Origin: an uncultured Senegalimassilia sp.
GTDB taxonomy: Bacteria; Actinomycetota; Coriobacteriia; Coriobacteriales; Eggerthellaceae
Length of the DNA stretch: 64,000 nucleotides
NCBI RefSeq assembly: GCF_934630535.1
Contig: NZ_CAKTVU010000004.1
Span: forward strand, 135,895-199,894
Direction: 5' to 3'
Shown here: positions 9,209 through 17,956 of the stretch, in pieces
How positions within the stretch are numbered: position 1 is the stretch's first letter
Layout of the letters: the number at the start of each line of letters is the position of its first letter
The notes under the pieces: model-generated
What the model was told of the DNA's origin: nothing
What the model saw: the letters and a program-made list of their open reading frames with translations, nothing else
The model's database searches: none
Translations under genes and position numbers: made by a program

Positions 9209-9849
9209 CTTGCGCGCCCCTTCGCCTCAAGCCTGCGGGCCTTCTGCATCTTGCGATATCCGGCCAGCAGATAGTACAGCGTGGTGAACAGGCCGAGCAC
9301 CAAACCGGCGTACACGAACCAGATTCCCCAGGAGCACGCCTCGGAACCGAAGCCCGGCAACCAGGACGCATCAAACCAGCCAAGACCGCCAAGGAGCGGC
9401 ATGTTCAACAGAAGACCGGCGAACCCGACGAACAGAAACGTGGTGGCTACCTTGCCGGGATAGATGACGGCGACGCGCTCGTGATAACGCTTCAGCAGAT
9501 ACGCGCCCCCGATCAGAAGCATCAGGTCGCGCCCCAGGACGACCACCACGATCCAGATGGGCAGGCGGCCGACCAGCATGAGGCCGATCACGCCGCAGCT
9601 CATGAGGATCCTATCGACCGCAGGATCAAGCAACTGCCCGAGCTTGGACACGCAGTGCGTGCGACGGGCAAGCTGACCGTCGATCCAGTCGGTGCCCGCA
9701 GCAAGCGCGAACATGAACGTGGCAAGCAGATCGTAGCCGTTGAGCAGCAGCACCATATACACCGGCACCATGCACAACCTGATGAAGGAGATGACGTTAG
9801 GAATGGTGAAGATGCGGTTGGTGACTTCTTCGGTTTTCTGAGCTGACAT
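9205..9849 (-). CDS. pgsA: CDP-diacylglycerol-glycerol-3-phosphate 3-phosphatidyltransferase
   Basis: A 214-residue integral membrane enzyme that makes phosphatidylglycerolphosphate, the first committed step toward anionic phospholipids. The CDP-alcohol phosphatidyltransferase signature is intact: DWIDGQLAR, then KLGQLLDPAVDR. About five to six membrane helices follow. ATG at 9849 is chosen because AGGG lies about 7 bases upstream and NRIFTIPNVISFIRL is the usual PgsA start. A perfect TATAAT -10 element lies 72 bases upstream, and a GC-rich hairpin (9882-9903) lies in the leader. The downstream VanW gene overlaps by 4 bases. Confidence 0.93.
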   Translation of the reverse strand: MSAQKTEEVTNRIFTIPNVISFIRLCMVPVYMVLLLNGYDLLATFMFALAAGTDWIDGQLARRTHCVSKLGQLLDPAVDRILMSCGVIGLMLVGRLPIWIVVVVLGRDLMLLIGGAYLLKRYHERVAVIYPGKVATTFLFVGFAGLLLNMPLLGGLGWFDASWLPGFGSEACSWGIWFVYAGLVLGLFTTLYYLLAGYRKMQKARRLEAKGRAR

Positions 9850-9881
9850 AGGTTCCCTACCCCGTGGCTTGCGACGCAACA

Positions 9882-9903
9882 CGGGGCGCCCGAAAGCGCC
9901 CCG
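9882..9903 (-). other. GC-rich hairpin in pgsA leader
   Basis: A perfect 8-base inverted repeat (CGGGGCGC / GCGCCCCG) with a 6-base loop lies between the likely pgsA promoter and its ATG. There is no T tract after it in the direction of pgsA, so it is not a convincing intrinsic terminator. It may be a leader structure. Confidence 0.4.
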
Positions 9904-9920
9904 CGCAAGTTTCGTTTCCG

Positions 9921-9948
9921 ATTATACTAACCTACCCCACACGCAAAG
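9921..9948 (-). promoter_or_regulatory. Candidate pgsA promoter
   Basis: Read on the minus strand, a perfect TATAAT occupies 9926-9921, preceded by TAG. A weak -35 (CTTTGC) lies 16 bases upstream at 9948-9943. It sits between the end of the ech operon and pgsA. Confidence 0.45.
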
Positions 9949-9964
9949 GTTACGATTGGTCTAC

Positions 9965-10345
9965 CTATTCACCGGCATCTTCACGTTTAGGAGCCGCTTT
10001 GGGCTGCTCGGGAATGGTGAAGGTATGCACGCTTTTTTGGCGCGACACGCTTTGGTAGGTAGGCTCCATGGTCAAGCTGCCCTTAGGGCACTCATAGGTG
10101 CAGCTGCCGCATTGCACGCAACGGAAATGGTCGATGGACCAGGTGCGGCCCTTCTTATCCACCTCGATGGCGCCGCAGGGGCAGCGTTTCACGCACAGGC
10201 TGCACAGGATGCACGTGGCCTCGTCGACCACCACATGGCCCTTCAAGCCCGCAGGGGGTTCCTTTTTCACAAACGGATACAGCACGGTCTCGGGCTTCTT
10301 GAACAGCGAGCCGAACGTCATTTTTCCAAGTTTGAATCCGCTCAT
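9965..10345 (-). CDS. echF: Ech-type hydrogenase, ferredoxin-like subunit (EchF)
   Basis: A 126-residue electron-transfer subunit with two 4Fe-4S motifs, CILCSLCVKRCPCGAI and CVQCGSCTYECPKGSL, homologous to NuoI and HycF. It would carry electrons between ferredoxin and the catalytic module on the cytoplasmic face of the membrane. It starts 4 bases after the large-subunit gene and ends the six-gene operon. The C-terminus is rich in Pro/Lys after about residue 100 and has no known motif. Confidence 0.85.
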   Translation of the reverse strand: MSGFKLGKMTFGSLFKKPETVLYPFVKKEPPAGLKGHVVVDEATCILCSLCVKRCPCGAIEVDKKGRTWSIDHFRCVQCGSCTYECPKGSLTMEPTYQSVSRQKSVHTFTIPEQPKAAPKREDAGE

Positions 10346-10349
10346 CGCT

Positions 10350-11438
10350 CTACCTTTCCGTGCAGCTGATGCAGGGGTCGATGGTCAGGATGATGTTGTT
10401 GACATCAGCCAGATCGCAACCCTTCAGGGCGATAGTCATGCCTGCGATGTTTTGAGAGGTTGGCGTGCGCATGCGCATGCGCTCCAAGAACTTCGTGCCG
10501 TTGCCGCGAGCATAGTAATAGCACTCGCCGCGAGGCTGCTCGAGCACGTTGCAGGCCTCGGCGCCGTCGGCAGGGTTGCCCTTGACCTTCACCTCGATGT
10601 CGCCGGCGGGCATGCGGGAGATGACCTCTTCGATGATGTCGATGGACTGCAGCACCTCAAGGCAACGAACCTGCACGCGAGCATAGCAATCGCCGTCGTT
10701 GGATAGGATGGGCTGGAACTCGGAAAGCTTGCCGTACCAGCCGTTGCCGAGCATGCGAACATCGTAGTTCACGCCCGAAGCGCGGCCGAACGGGCCGACC
10801 ATGCTTTCGGCCACGGCATCGTCATGGCTGACATAGCCCACGCCCACCAGGCGATTCTTCACCGACGAGTCGGTGAGCAGCGTGTTCATGATCTGACGGT
10901 AATCTTCCTTCAGGCCCTCGAGCACCTGCTTGATGTAGGCGAACATGGCGTCGTCGACGTCGCGAACCACGCCGCCGACCTTGACCACGGAGAAGATGAC
11001 GCGGCCGCCGGTGGTCTTCTCGAAGATGTCGAGCACGCGCTCGCGCAGGCGCCAGCAGTGCATGAACAGGCTCTCGAAGCCGAAGGCGTCGGCAGCCAAG
11101 CCGAGCCACAGGATGTGCGAATGGATACGCGAGAGCTCATGCCACATGACGCGCAGCGCCTGGGCCCTGTCAGGGACCTCCACGCCCATGAGCTGCTCGA
11201 CCGTTTCGGCGTAACCCATGGAATGGCCGAAGGCGCAGATGCCGCAGATTCGTTCGGCCACATAGATGAACTGGTTGTAGTCGCGCGTTTCGACAAGCTT
11301 CTCAAGACCGCGATGCACGAAGCCGATCTGCGGCATGGCCTCGATGACCTTCTCGTCCTCGACGACCAAATCCAAGTGAAGCGGCTCGGGAAGAACCGGA
11401 TGCTGCGGGCCGAAGGGGATGACGGTTGCCTTTCCCAT
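10350..11438 (-). CDS. echE: Ech-type [NiFe] hydrogenase large subunit (EchE)
   Basis: A 362-residue catalytic subunit. Both nickel-ligand motifs are intact: RICGICAFGHS near residue 62 and DPCISCTER at the extreme C-terminus. This separates it from NuoD, which has lost them, and makes it a genuine group-4 hydrogenase. The protein stops right after the Arg of CTER, so there is no C-terminal peptide for an endopeptidase to remove. The ATG at 11438 lies 1 base after the EchD-like stop codon; MGKATVIPFGPQHP matches the family start. No hyp maturation genes are in the window. It would couple ferredoxin oxidation, H2 formation and ion translocation, or the reverse. Confidence 0.92.
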   Translation of the reverse strand: MGKATVIPFGPQHPVLPEPLHLDLVVEDEKVIEAMPQIGFVHRGLEKLVETRDYNQFIYVAERICGICAFGHSMGYAETVEQLMGVEVPDRAQALRVMWHELSRIHSHILWLGLAADAFGFESLFMHCWRLRERVLDIFEKTTGGRVIFSVVKVGGVVRDVDDAMFAYIKQVLEGLKEDYRQIMNTLLTDSSVKNRLVGVGYVSHDDAVAESMVGPFGRASGVNYDVRMLGNGWYGKLSEFQPILSNDGDCYARVQVRCLEVLQSIDIIEEVISRMPAGDIEVKVKGNPADGAEACNVLEQPRGECYYYARGNGTKFLERMRMRTPTSQNIAGMTIALKGCDLADVNNIILTIDPCISCTER

Positions 11439-11439
11439 G

Positions 11440-12486
11440 CTACTCACCAGCCTTTCCACTGTCCTGCGCTTGGCGCTGCTTCTCCTCGAATGCGGCGCGC
11501 ACCTTGGCGGCCTTCTCCGGGTCCATGTTCTTCAGGCGCTCCTCGAGCACGGCGACCTTCTCATCATGCTCTGCCTGGGCGGTTTCCTGGCGGGCACGCG
11601 CATCGAGCGCGGCGCGCACCTTGGCGGCCTTCTCGGGATCGAGCTGGGCGAGCTTGGCGTCGAGCTCGGCCTGCTGCTGGGCCGTTGCCTGACCGGTGGC
11701 GCGCTGGCTTTCCATCTTCGCCTCGTTGGCAAGCGCCCCGCGAACCGCCTGGGCCTTTTCGGGGTCCATGTCCGCGAGCTTGGCCTTAGCTGCCATGGCA
11801 GCGCGCACCTTGGCGGCCTTCTCGGGGTCCATGGCCGCAAGCTTGGCCTCAAGCGCCTCGTCGTACACCTGCGGACGGGCGGCCTGCGCCTCGGCCTCGG
11901 CGCGCTTGGCCTTTGCGGCGAGCGCGGCCTTGACGCGGGCGATCTTCTCGGGATCGGCGCCGGCCATCTTCAGCTCGATGTCCTCGGCGTTTGCCGAAGG
12001 CGCCACGCCCGTGACCTTGCCCTTCGCATCGGGATGCGAAGTGACGAAGCTGGCGTTGGCGGCAGCGGCCTGGCGGGTGCGCTCGGCCTTGGCGGCAGCG
12101 GCCTTCTTCGCCTTCTCGCGGGCGGCCTTCTGGGCCGACGAGATGATGGTCATGGGGGTAGGCTGCGCCGTGGCATAGAAGTTACCGCCGAAATCGATGG
12201 CGATGTTGCGGACGTTCACGCCGAACAGGTCGTGGATCTCGTTCTCGAAGACGAATGCGGCGATAAAACGGTCGGTGATGCTTGGAATGGGAATCTCGGG
12301 CGTGACGCCTTTGATGGTGAACACCTCGAGCACGCCGTCTTTCATGAACGTGTACTGCACGTCGATGCCGGCCTCGGTGTTGACGGCGAGCACCTGCACG
12401 AAGCGATGGCCTTCCTTCTGCATGCGCTCGGACAGGGCGGGCAGGCCCTCGACCGAGATCTCCTGGTACTGTGCGGGTATTGCCAT
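11440..12486 (-). CDS. echD: Ech-type hydrogenase subunit EchD (NuoC-like) with long repeat tail
   Basis: A 348-residue protein. Residues 1-115 are the NuoC/EchD-like domain, ending with the typical ENEIHDLFGV and AIDFGG segments. That alone is the usual size of EchD. Residues 116-348 are an added Ala/Lys/Glu-rich region containing five copies of an 18-residue unit with core DPEKAAKVRAA, beginning near residues 177, 219, 240, 282 and 321. The tail is predicted helical and strongly charged, probably coiled or rod-like. It is in frame and translated between conserved subunits: the start has AAGGAGG upstream and the stop lies 1 base from the echE start. Its function is unknown. Confidence 0.85.
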   Translation of the reverse strand: MAIPAQYQEISVEGLPALSERMQKEGHRFVQVLAVNTEAGIDVQYTFMKDGVLEVFTIKGVTPEIPIPSITDRFIAAFVFENEIHDLFGVNVRNIAIDFGGNFYATAQPTPMTIISSAQKAAREKAKKAAAAKAERTRQAAAANASFVTSHPDAKGKVTGVAPSANAEDIELKMAGADPEKIARVKAALAAKAKRAEAEAQAARPQVYDEALEAKLAAMDPEKAAKVRAAMAAKAKLADMDPEKAQAVRGALANEAKMESQRATGQATAQQQAELDAKLAQLDPEKAAKVRAALDARARQETAQAEHDEKVAVLEERLKNMDPEKAAKVRAAFEEKQRQAQDSGKAGE

Positions 12487-12491
12487 GACGC

Positions 12492-12932
12492 TTACGCCTC
12501 CTTCCCGTTCTTCATTGCAGCGCGCTTCTCCTCTAAGATGCCGACGGCCTCGACGACCGCATCGATGATGGCCTCGGGGCGCACCGCGCAGCCCGGAGCG
12601 TACACGTCGACGGGGATAGCCTGGTCGACGCCGCCGATGACGTTGTAGCAATCGTGGAAGATGCCGCCGGAGCATGCGCAGATGCCGCATGCAACGACCA
12701 CCTTCGGCTCGAGCATCTGGTCGTAGATCTCCTTGACGACCGAGATGTTCTGCTCGTTGACGCTGCCCGTGACCAGGAAGATGTCAGCGTGCTTGGGGTT
12801 GCCGGTGTTGATCACGCCGAAGCGCTCGGCGTCGAAGCCCGGGCACAGGGCCGCCAAAACCTCGATGTCGCAGCCGTTGCAGCTTGAGGCGTCGTAGTGG
12901 ATGACCCACGGCGATTTCGCGAAATAAGCCAT
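12492..12932 (-). CDS. echC: Ech-type hydrogenase small subunit (EchC, NuoB-like)
   Basis: A 146-residue subunit that carries the cluster nearest the NiFe site. Cysteine ligands are seen in SCNGCDIE, ACGICACSGG and PGCAVRPE, the NuoB/HycG/EchC pattern. It docks on the large subunit and passes electrons to or from EchF. Its stop lies 5 bases before echD and it begins 10 bases after echB. Length is usual for the family. Confidence 0.9.
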   Translation of the reverse strand: MAYFAKSPWVIHYDASSCNGCDIEVLAALCPGFDAERFGVINTGNPKHADIFLVTGSVNEQNISVVKEIYDQMLEPKVVVACGICACSGGIFHDCYNVIGGVDQAIPVDVYAPGCAVRPEAIIDAVVEAVGILEEKRAAMKNGKEA

Positions 12933-12942
12933 TGCGACCTCC

Positions 12943-13812
12943 TTACAGGTACATAAGGACGGCGATGTTGATGCCGCCGGCCACCAGGGCCACCGCCCAC
13001 GCGCTCTTGAGCATGATCTGCCACTTCACGCGGGCGAAGTTGTTGTCGATGAGGATTTCCAGGAAGAACGCGGCAAGAGCGGCGACCACGGCCAAGACGA
13101 TGGAGACGGGGTTGCCCCACACGAAGAACAGGCCGATCCAGCCAAGCGCCAACACGTTCTCGCACCAGTGCATGACCTCCACCTTCGCAAGCGTGCGGCC
13201 GCTCATCTCGGTGGTGATGCCCTTGACGAGCTCCTGGTGCGCGTGATGCGAGTAACTCAGGTCGAAGGGGCTTTTGCGCATCTTGATGGTGAGGATGAAC
13301 AGAAAGCCCAGGAACGCGATCCAGGTGCCTGCAATGGCCGGGCCTTCGAGACCGAGCACGGCGCAGCTGTTGAACGAGCCCGTTGCCAGGAAGAACACCA
13401 CGGCGATGAACAGGCTCATGGGCTCTTCGGCCATGATCTGCAGCGCCTCGCGGGCAGCGCCGACCTCGGAATACGGGCTGCGGGTGCAATACGCGGCCAG
13501 GATGAAGAACAGGCTTGACAGCGTGAGCACGAACACGGACAGCAGCAGGTTGCCGCCGCCGAAGAAGATGCCGCCGGCGATGATGGCGAACAGCAGGGCG
13601 CACGTGATGTAGGTGCCCTCGACGTTGTTCACCGCTGCGCGGTCCTTCTCCAGAAGCTTGCGGACATCGTAGTAGGGCTGCAAGATGGGCGGTCCGACGC
13701 GGCCCTGCATGCGAGCCGACAGCTTGCGATCAAGACCGGCAAGCAGGCAACCGATCACAGGGGCGAGCACGGCGAAGGCGATGGTGCCCACGATGATGGG
13801 GATCAAATACAT
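12943..13812 (-). CDS. echB: Ech-type hydrogenase membrane subunit (EchB, NuoH-like)
   Basis: A 289-residue membrane protein with about eight helices, homologous to NuoH, HycD and EchB. The conserved cytoplasmic loop is recognisable as RKLSARMQGRVGPPILQPYYD near residues 30-50, with the following KLLEKD. It links the hydrogenase head to the ion-pumping subunit. It begins 15 bases downstream of echA and shares the operon. Confidence 0.9.
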   Translation of the reverse strand: MYLIPIIVGTIAFAVLAPVIGCLLAGLDRKLSARMQGRVGPPILQPYYDVRKLLEKDRAAVNNVEGTYITCALLFAIIAGGIFFGGGNLLLSVFVLTLSSLFFILAAYCTRSPYSEVGAAREALQIMAEEPMSLFIAVVFFLATGSFNSCAVLGLEGPAIAGTWIAFLGFLFILTIKMRKSPFDLSYSHHAHQELVKGITTEMSGRTLAKVEVMHWCENVLALGWIGLFFVWGNPVSIVLAVVAALAAFFLEILIDNNFARVKWQIMLKSAWAVALVAGGINIAVLMYL

Positions 13813-13827
13813 GAGACACTTCCCTTC

Positions 13828-15765
13828 CTAGAGCAGTCCGTACAGCGTGGCGATTGCTGCGCAGAACCCGATGACGATGATGATGCTGGTTGCCCAAACG
13901 CCTACCGGAGCGACCTTCGGCTCGCCGAAGACGCCTTCCATGTACCAGTTGCGCGACGTTGCCATGGTTTCGCCGGACAAGGAGTTGTGGAACGTGCGGT
14001 TCGCGTTGTTCACGCTGACGCCGGCAAGGTATACGGGCACCTGCTTAACCTGCTGGGAGCCCAAGCCGCCGAACAGGACGATGAACACCACAGCCGAAAG
14101 CAGGGCGGCCACCCACAAGTTCGCCTGGCTGACGCCCTGGGAGCATACGCCGAACACGTCGAAGATGTAGGGCTCGACCAGGAACGTGGACAGGACGGGC
14201 AGGCCCACGCAGCACAGCATGGAGAGCACGGCCATGACCATGAGCGCGATCCACTCGCTGCGATGCACGGTGGTCTCGACGTTCAGGGGATGGGCGGCGA
14301 TGCCCGAAAGCTTGCCGAGCCATTTTGCCCAGAACAGGAACGTGGCCGCAGAACCGAAGCCCAGGATGAGGATGAGGGCGACGTTGCCGGTGTCGGCGAA
14401 GCTGACGAGCGTGCCCCACTTCGCGATGAGCATGCCGAAGGGCGCCACGAACATGATCATGATGCCGGCCATCATGAAACGGGCCAGACGCGGCATGCGC
14501 TCGAACATAAGGTCCATATCCTCGATGTCGCGGCTGCCGATGTGATGCTCGGCGGTGCCCACGCACAGGAACAGGAGGCTCTTGGCCACAGCATGGAACA
14601 GCACCAGGAAGGTTGCCGCCCACACGGCCTCGGGGGTGCCCACGCCGGCACAGGCCACGATCAGGCCGAGGTTGGCGATAGTGGAGTACGCGAGCACGCG
14701 CTTGGCGTTGGTCTGCGAGATGGCCATGAAGCTGCACAGCAGGAAGGTGATGCCGCCCACGAGGATGGTCATGACAGACGCCACCGGGCATACGAGGAAG
14801 ATCGGCGAGAGCTTGATAAGCAAGAACACGCCGGCCTTAACCATGGTGGACGAATGCAGCAGCGCGGAGGTGGGAGTAGGTGCCACCATAGCGCCGAGCA
14901 GCCAGGTATGGAACGGCATCTGAGCCGCCTTGGTCATACCGGCGAACGCCAACGCGACCGCGGGCAGAGCCGCAAGCGCCGGAGCCATGACGCCGGCGGC
15001 GATGAACTCCACGAGCGAGAGCGTATCCATGGTCAGCGCGATGGCGAACAGCGCCACCAAAAAGCCGATGCCGCCAGCCAGGTTCATGATGATCTGGCGG
15101 AACGCGTTGTTGATGGCCTCGGGCGTTTTGGTGTAACCGATGAGCAGGAACGAGCACACCGTGGTGATTTCCCAGCCAGTGAACATCCACAACAGGTTGT
15201 TGGAGAACACGATGACGTACATGGCGGACAGGAACAGGAACATGAGGGCGAAGAACCTCGGACGACGATCCTTGGCATCAGCCGGCTCATGGGCCTGGAA
15301 ATCCTCCATATAGCCCAAAGCGTAGATGCAGATGCCGCTGCCGACGACGCCGATGATGAACGTGGTGACCAGCGTGAGGCTATCCAGGTACAAGCCGTAC
15401 TGCACTTCGATACCATGTGCAACGAACACGTCGAACACCACGGAACCGACGACCTGCACCACAGCAAGCACGCATGCCAGGACGTTCTTGTACTTCACGC
15501 CGAAGCACAGGATGACCGCCGCGATGACCAGGCCGATCATCGTACATACGATATCGATCGCACCTGAAGAGAACTCGATCCCGACCCACGGCGTGCCCAG
15601 GTTGGCCAAAACCAGCCAAACCGACCCGAATCCGATGATCACCGCTGAAGAGCACACGATGACGCGTCGCGCCGTCTCGTTGCCCACGAGCAGCAGCACA
15701 CCGGCCACGAGCAACGGGAACAGAATCAGAAACCCGATGAGAGCCACGCTGCCTCCCCCTTTCAT
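13828..15765 (-). CDS. echA: Ech-type hydrogenase ion-pumping subunit (EchA, NuoL/Mrp-like)
   Basis: A membrane protein of about 640 residues with some 14-16 helices, homologous to NuoL/HyfB/EchA antiporter-like subunits. The conserved pump region includes FTGWEITTVCSFLLIGY and TKAAQMPFHTWLLGAM with its Lys and His residues. It is the likely proton- or sodium-translocating unit. Two starts are possible: ATG at 15765, with AAGGA immediately against it, or GTG at 15747, with GGGGGAGG four bases upstream and the first membrane helix starting at once. The GTG reading (639 residues) has the better ribosome-binding site. This is the first gene of the echABCDEF operon, the same order as described for Ech hydrogenases. 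Confidence 0.9.
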   Translation of the reverse strand: MKGGGSVALIGFLILFPLLVAGVLLLVGNETARRVIVCSSAVIIGFGSVWLVLANLGTPWVGIEFSSGAIDIVCTMIGLVIAAVILCFGVKYKNVLACVLAVVQVVGSVVFDVFVAHGIEVQYGLYLDSLTLVTTFIIGVVGSGICIYALGYMEDFQAHEPADAKDRRPRFFALMFLFLSAMYVIVFSNNLLWMFTGWEITTVCSFLLIGYTKTPEAINNAFRQIIMNLAGGIGFLVALFAIALTMDTLSLVEFIAAGVMAPALAALPAVALAFAGMTKAAQMPFHTWLLGAMVAPTPTSALLHSSTMVKAGVFLLIKLSPIFLVCPVASVMTILVGGITFLLCSFMAISQTNAKRVLAYSTIANLGLIVACAGVGTPEAVWAATFLVLFHAVAKSLLFLCVGTAEHHIGSRDIEDMDLMFERMPRLARFMMAGIMIMFVAPFGMLIAKWGTLVSFADTGNVALILILGFGSAATFLFWAKWLGKLSGIAAHPLNVETTVHRSEWIALMVMAVLSMLCCVGLPVLSTFLVEPYIFDVFGVCSQGVSQANLWVAALLSAVVFIVLFGGLGSQQVKQVPVYLAGVSVNNANRTFHNSLSGETMATSRNWYMEGVFGEPKVAPVGVWATSIIIVIGFCAAIATLYGLL

Positions 15766-16319
15766 TTTCCTTGCTAGCCGAATCCGACGCAGCAAACCAT
15801 GCGGCGCCGCTTAAAGCCGAACGTGCCCGGACGTCGGGCACGGATAGCACTCTACCATCCAATCGTCCATTTCCCCTTGCAGCATTGAGGGCGGGCGGTA
15901 TGCTCGGTAAATGGGTCTGTTTTACCAACAAAATACCGGTAGACGGCATATAGGGGTGTTGGTTCGCCTCTGTCGAAGATATTGGGTGAACGTTCCGAAC
16001 AGTTACGGCTTGACCACGAAGCCAGAGCAATCCGGCATCGAGGCCTTATTGATATCAGGTGCAATGTTTGCATGACGATTCAGTGACATAAACGAAACGC
16101 CCGTTCGTGCGCCGAACGTTTTGCTAGGATAGCAAACCGTCATGTTCCAATCGCTTGTTAACATATTCAAACATATTCGCCACACAGACTGCATGCTGTG
16201 CGCGCCTGCCACGCTGTGCGCCTTCGGCGCATGCAGCCTGTCCTCCATGCTCATATGATGCGTGCGCGTTGAACACGCGCATTCGATCAATATCATATCG
16301 GCTTTTGGAGGATCTTCTT
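15766..16319. other. Intergenic region between echA and the drug exporter
   Basis: This 550-base stretch separates two divergent genes and shows no convincing coding region. It contains a GTGCCCG/CGGGCAC hairpin (15823-15841) in the likely ech leader, a GCATAC/TACCGA-rich area around 15900-15960 that could hold the ech promoter but lacks a clear -35/-10 pair, and a 15-base operator-like palindrome at 16121-16135. Bases 16163-16185 repeat CATATTC twice. The exporter ribosome-binding site is GGAGGATC at 16307-16314. Confidence 0.5.
16121..16135. promoter_or_regulatory. Operator-like palindrome upstream of exporter
   Basis: A perfect 6-base inverted repeat, TTGCTA-gga-TAGCAA, about 185 bases before the exporter start. 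Size and symmetry suit a small dimeric repressor such as a TetR or MarR protein, but no such regulator gene is adjacent. Function is inferred only. Confidence 0.35.
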
Positions 16320-17780
16320 TTGAACAACGCAAGCTCCGCTGCAGCGCACCGTGTTCGCATCACGGGCGTTGTGGTCTTCGGCGCCTTCCTGGCGCTTCTC
16401 AATCAAACCGTCATGTCCCCTGCCCTGCCCGTCATCATGGCCGATTTCGCCATCGATGCCTCCACGGCTCAATGGATTATGTCAATATATCCCCTGGTGA
16501 GCGGCATTATGGTGCCGGTTTCAGCCTTCTTGATCGATCGTTTCACCACCCGTCAGCTATTCTTCGCCGCAACGGGCGCGTTCGCCGCGGGAACGGCGCT
16601 GTGCGCTTCGGCGCCCACCTTTTTCCTGCTGATCTGCGGCCGCGTGCTGCAGGCGGCCGCATCCGGCGTGCTGCTTCCGTTGGTATCGGTGGTTCCCATG
16701 CTGGTGTTCCCCGTGGAGAAACGTGGTACCGCCATGGGCATGGCCGGCATCGTGATGTCGGCGGGTCCTGCGATCGGACCCGTTGTCGGCGGGGCCATCA
16801 TCGATGCGTACGGATGGCGCGCTTGCCTGGGCTGCATCGTGCCGCTGGCCCTTGCAGCGCTCGTATGCGCCGTGTTCTTGCTCGACAGCGTCGGGGAAGG
16901 CAAGCGCCCGCATCTTGACGTACCGTCGATCGCGCTTTCCACCGTGGCGTTCGGAGGCATGCTGTACGGTTTCTCGAGCGCATCCTCGATGGGATGGACG
17001 AGCCCGGTGGTGCTCGGATGCATCATCGCAGGCGTTGCCTGCTTGGTGTTGTTCGCACGTCGTCAGCTGCGCCTGGAAGATCCGCTGCTCGATCTTAGGT
17101 GCCTGAAATCGGGGGATTTCGCCGTTGCCGCCATCGTCGTCACCCTCATCAACGCGGCATGTCTGGTCACCAACACCATCCTTCCCATTTTGCTGCAGAC
17201 CGCGATGGGCGCGACGGCGCTGCAGACCGGCATGGCGATGCTTCCCGCCGCCGCGGTCGGCATCCTTATCAGCCCCATCTCGGGCGTGGTGTTCGACAAG
17301 TTCGGCCCGCGAGCCATATCCGTAGGCGGCCTGACGCTCATGACCGTGGCGCTGTTCGCCCTGTCGCACATGGATGCAAGCTGCTCGATCGTGATGGTGG
17401 CGGTGCTGTGCGCCGCACAGGCGGCGGGCCAATCGTTGGCGAACATGCCCGTTAACACCTGGGGCATCAATGCGCTTGAGAACAGCCAAATCGCCCATGG
17501 CAACGCCATCGCCAACACCGGACGTCAGGTTGCGGGCGGTCTGGGAACCGCCATCATCGTGACGCTCATGACCACCGTCACGTCGAACGCTACGGTGCAA
17601 GGCGCGGCAACCGTCGAGGCGACGGTGTCGGGCACAAGCGCAGCTTATATGGCGTGCTCCGCCATCGGCTTGGTGGCGTTGATCTTCGGCGTGCTGAAGA
17701 TTCGCGAGGCAAAGCAGGTGCGACAGCAGCCCCATGTGATTCGCGACACCGTCGCGAATACCGCAAAAGCCGGCGAATAG
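16320..17780 (+). CDS. MFS drug exporter, DHA2/EmrB-QacA family
   Basis: A 486-residue major facilitator protein with about 14 helices. The first helix region reads VVVFGAFLALLNQTVMSPALPVIMADF, the classic start of EmrB/QacA-type multidrug transporters, followed by a motif-A-like FLIDRFTTRQLF loop and a motif-C GPxxGPxxGG segment (AGPAIGPVVGGAII). It would export a drug or metabolite against the proton gradient. TTG at 16320 is chosen because GGAGGATC ends 5 bases before it and the protein then starts MNNASSAAAHRVR; no better ATG lies upstream in frame. A strong terminator follows at 17806. The substrate cannot be told from sequence. Confidence 0.88.
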   Translation: MNNASSAAAHRVRITGVVVFGAFLALLNQTVMSPALPVIMADFAIDASTAQWIMSIYPLVSGIMVPVSAFLIDRFTTRQLFFAATGAFAAGTALCASAPTFFLLICGRVLQAAASGVLLPLVSVVPMLVFPVEKRGTAMGMAGIVMSAGPAIGPVVGGAIIDAYGWRACLGCIVPLALAALVCAVFLLDSVGEGKRPHLDVPSIALSTVAFGGMLYGFSSASSMGWTSPVVLGCIIAGVACLVLFARRQLRLEDPLLDLRCLKSGDFAVAAIVVTLINAACLVTNTILPILLQTAMGATALQTGMAMLPAAAVGILISPISGVVFDKFGPRAISVGGLTLMTVALFALSHMDASCSIVMVAVLCAAQAAGQSLANMPVNTWGINALENSQIAHGNAIANTGRQVAGGLGTAIIVTLMTTVTSNATVQGAATVEATVSGTSAAYMACSAIGLVALIFGVLKIREAKQVRQQPHVIRDTVANTAKAGE

Positions 17781-17805
17781 CACGATCCCAACCCCATGCA
17801 GCATA

Positions 17806-17842
17806 ACGGCTCGAATCGCAACCTGCGGTTCGAGCCGTTTTT
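17806..17842 (+). terminator. Intrinsic terminator of the exporter gene
   Basis: A 10-base stem (ACGGCTCGAA / TTCGAGCCGT) is followed by TTTTT. The loop contains a further CGCA/TGCG pairing. It lies 26 bases after the exporter stop. Confidence 0.85.
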
Positions 17843-17956
17843 GCACCCAGACAAAACGCGATCGCCGAAGCATGCATCACACGCATCAAGGATGCGGATT
17901 CAGATAGCTGGAGATACCAGGTTACCTCCCCTCTTAAGCGATCCCGCTGCAATACC

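Noticed and set aside
9965..15765. Complex I (Nuo) fragment rather than hydrogenase
   Set aside because: Both nickel-binding cysteine pairs are present in the large subunit. NuoD lacks them, and the gene order equals echABCDEF.
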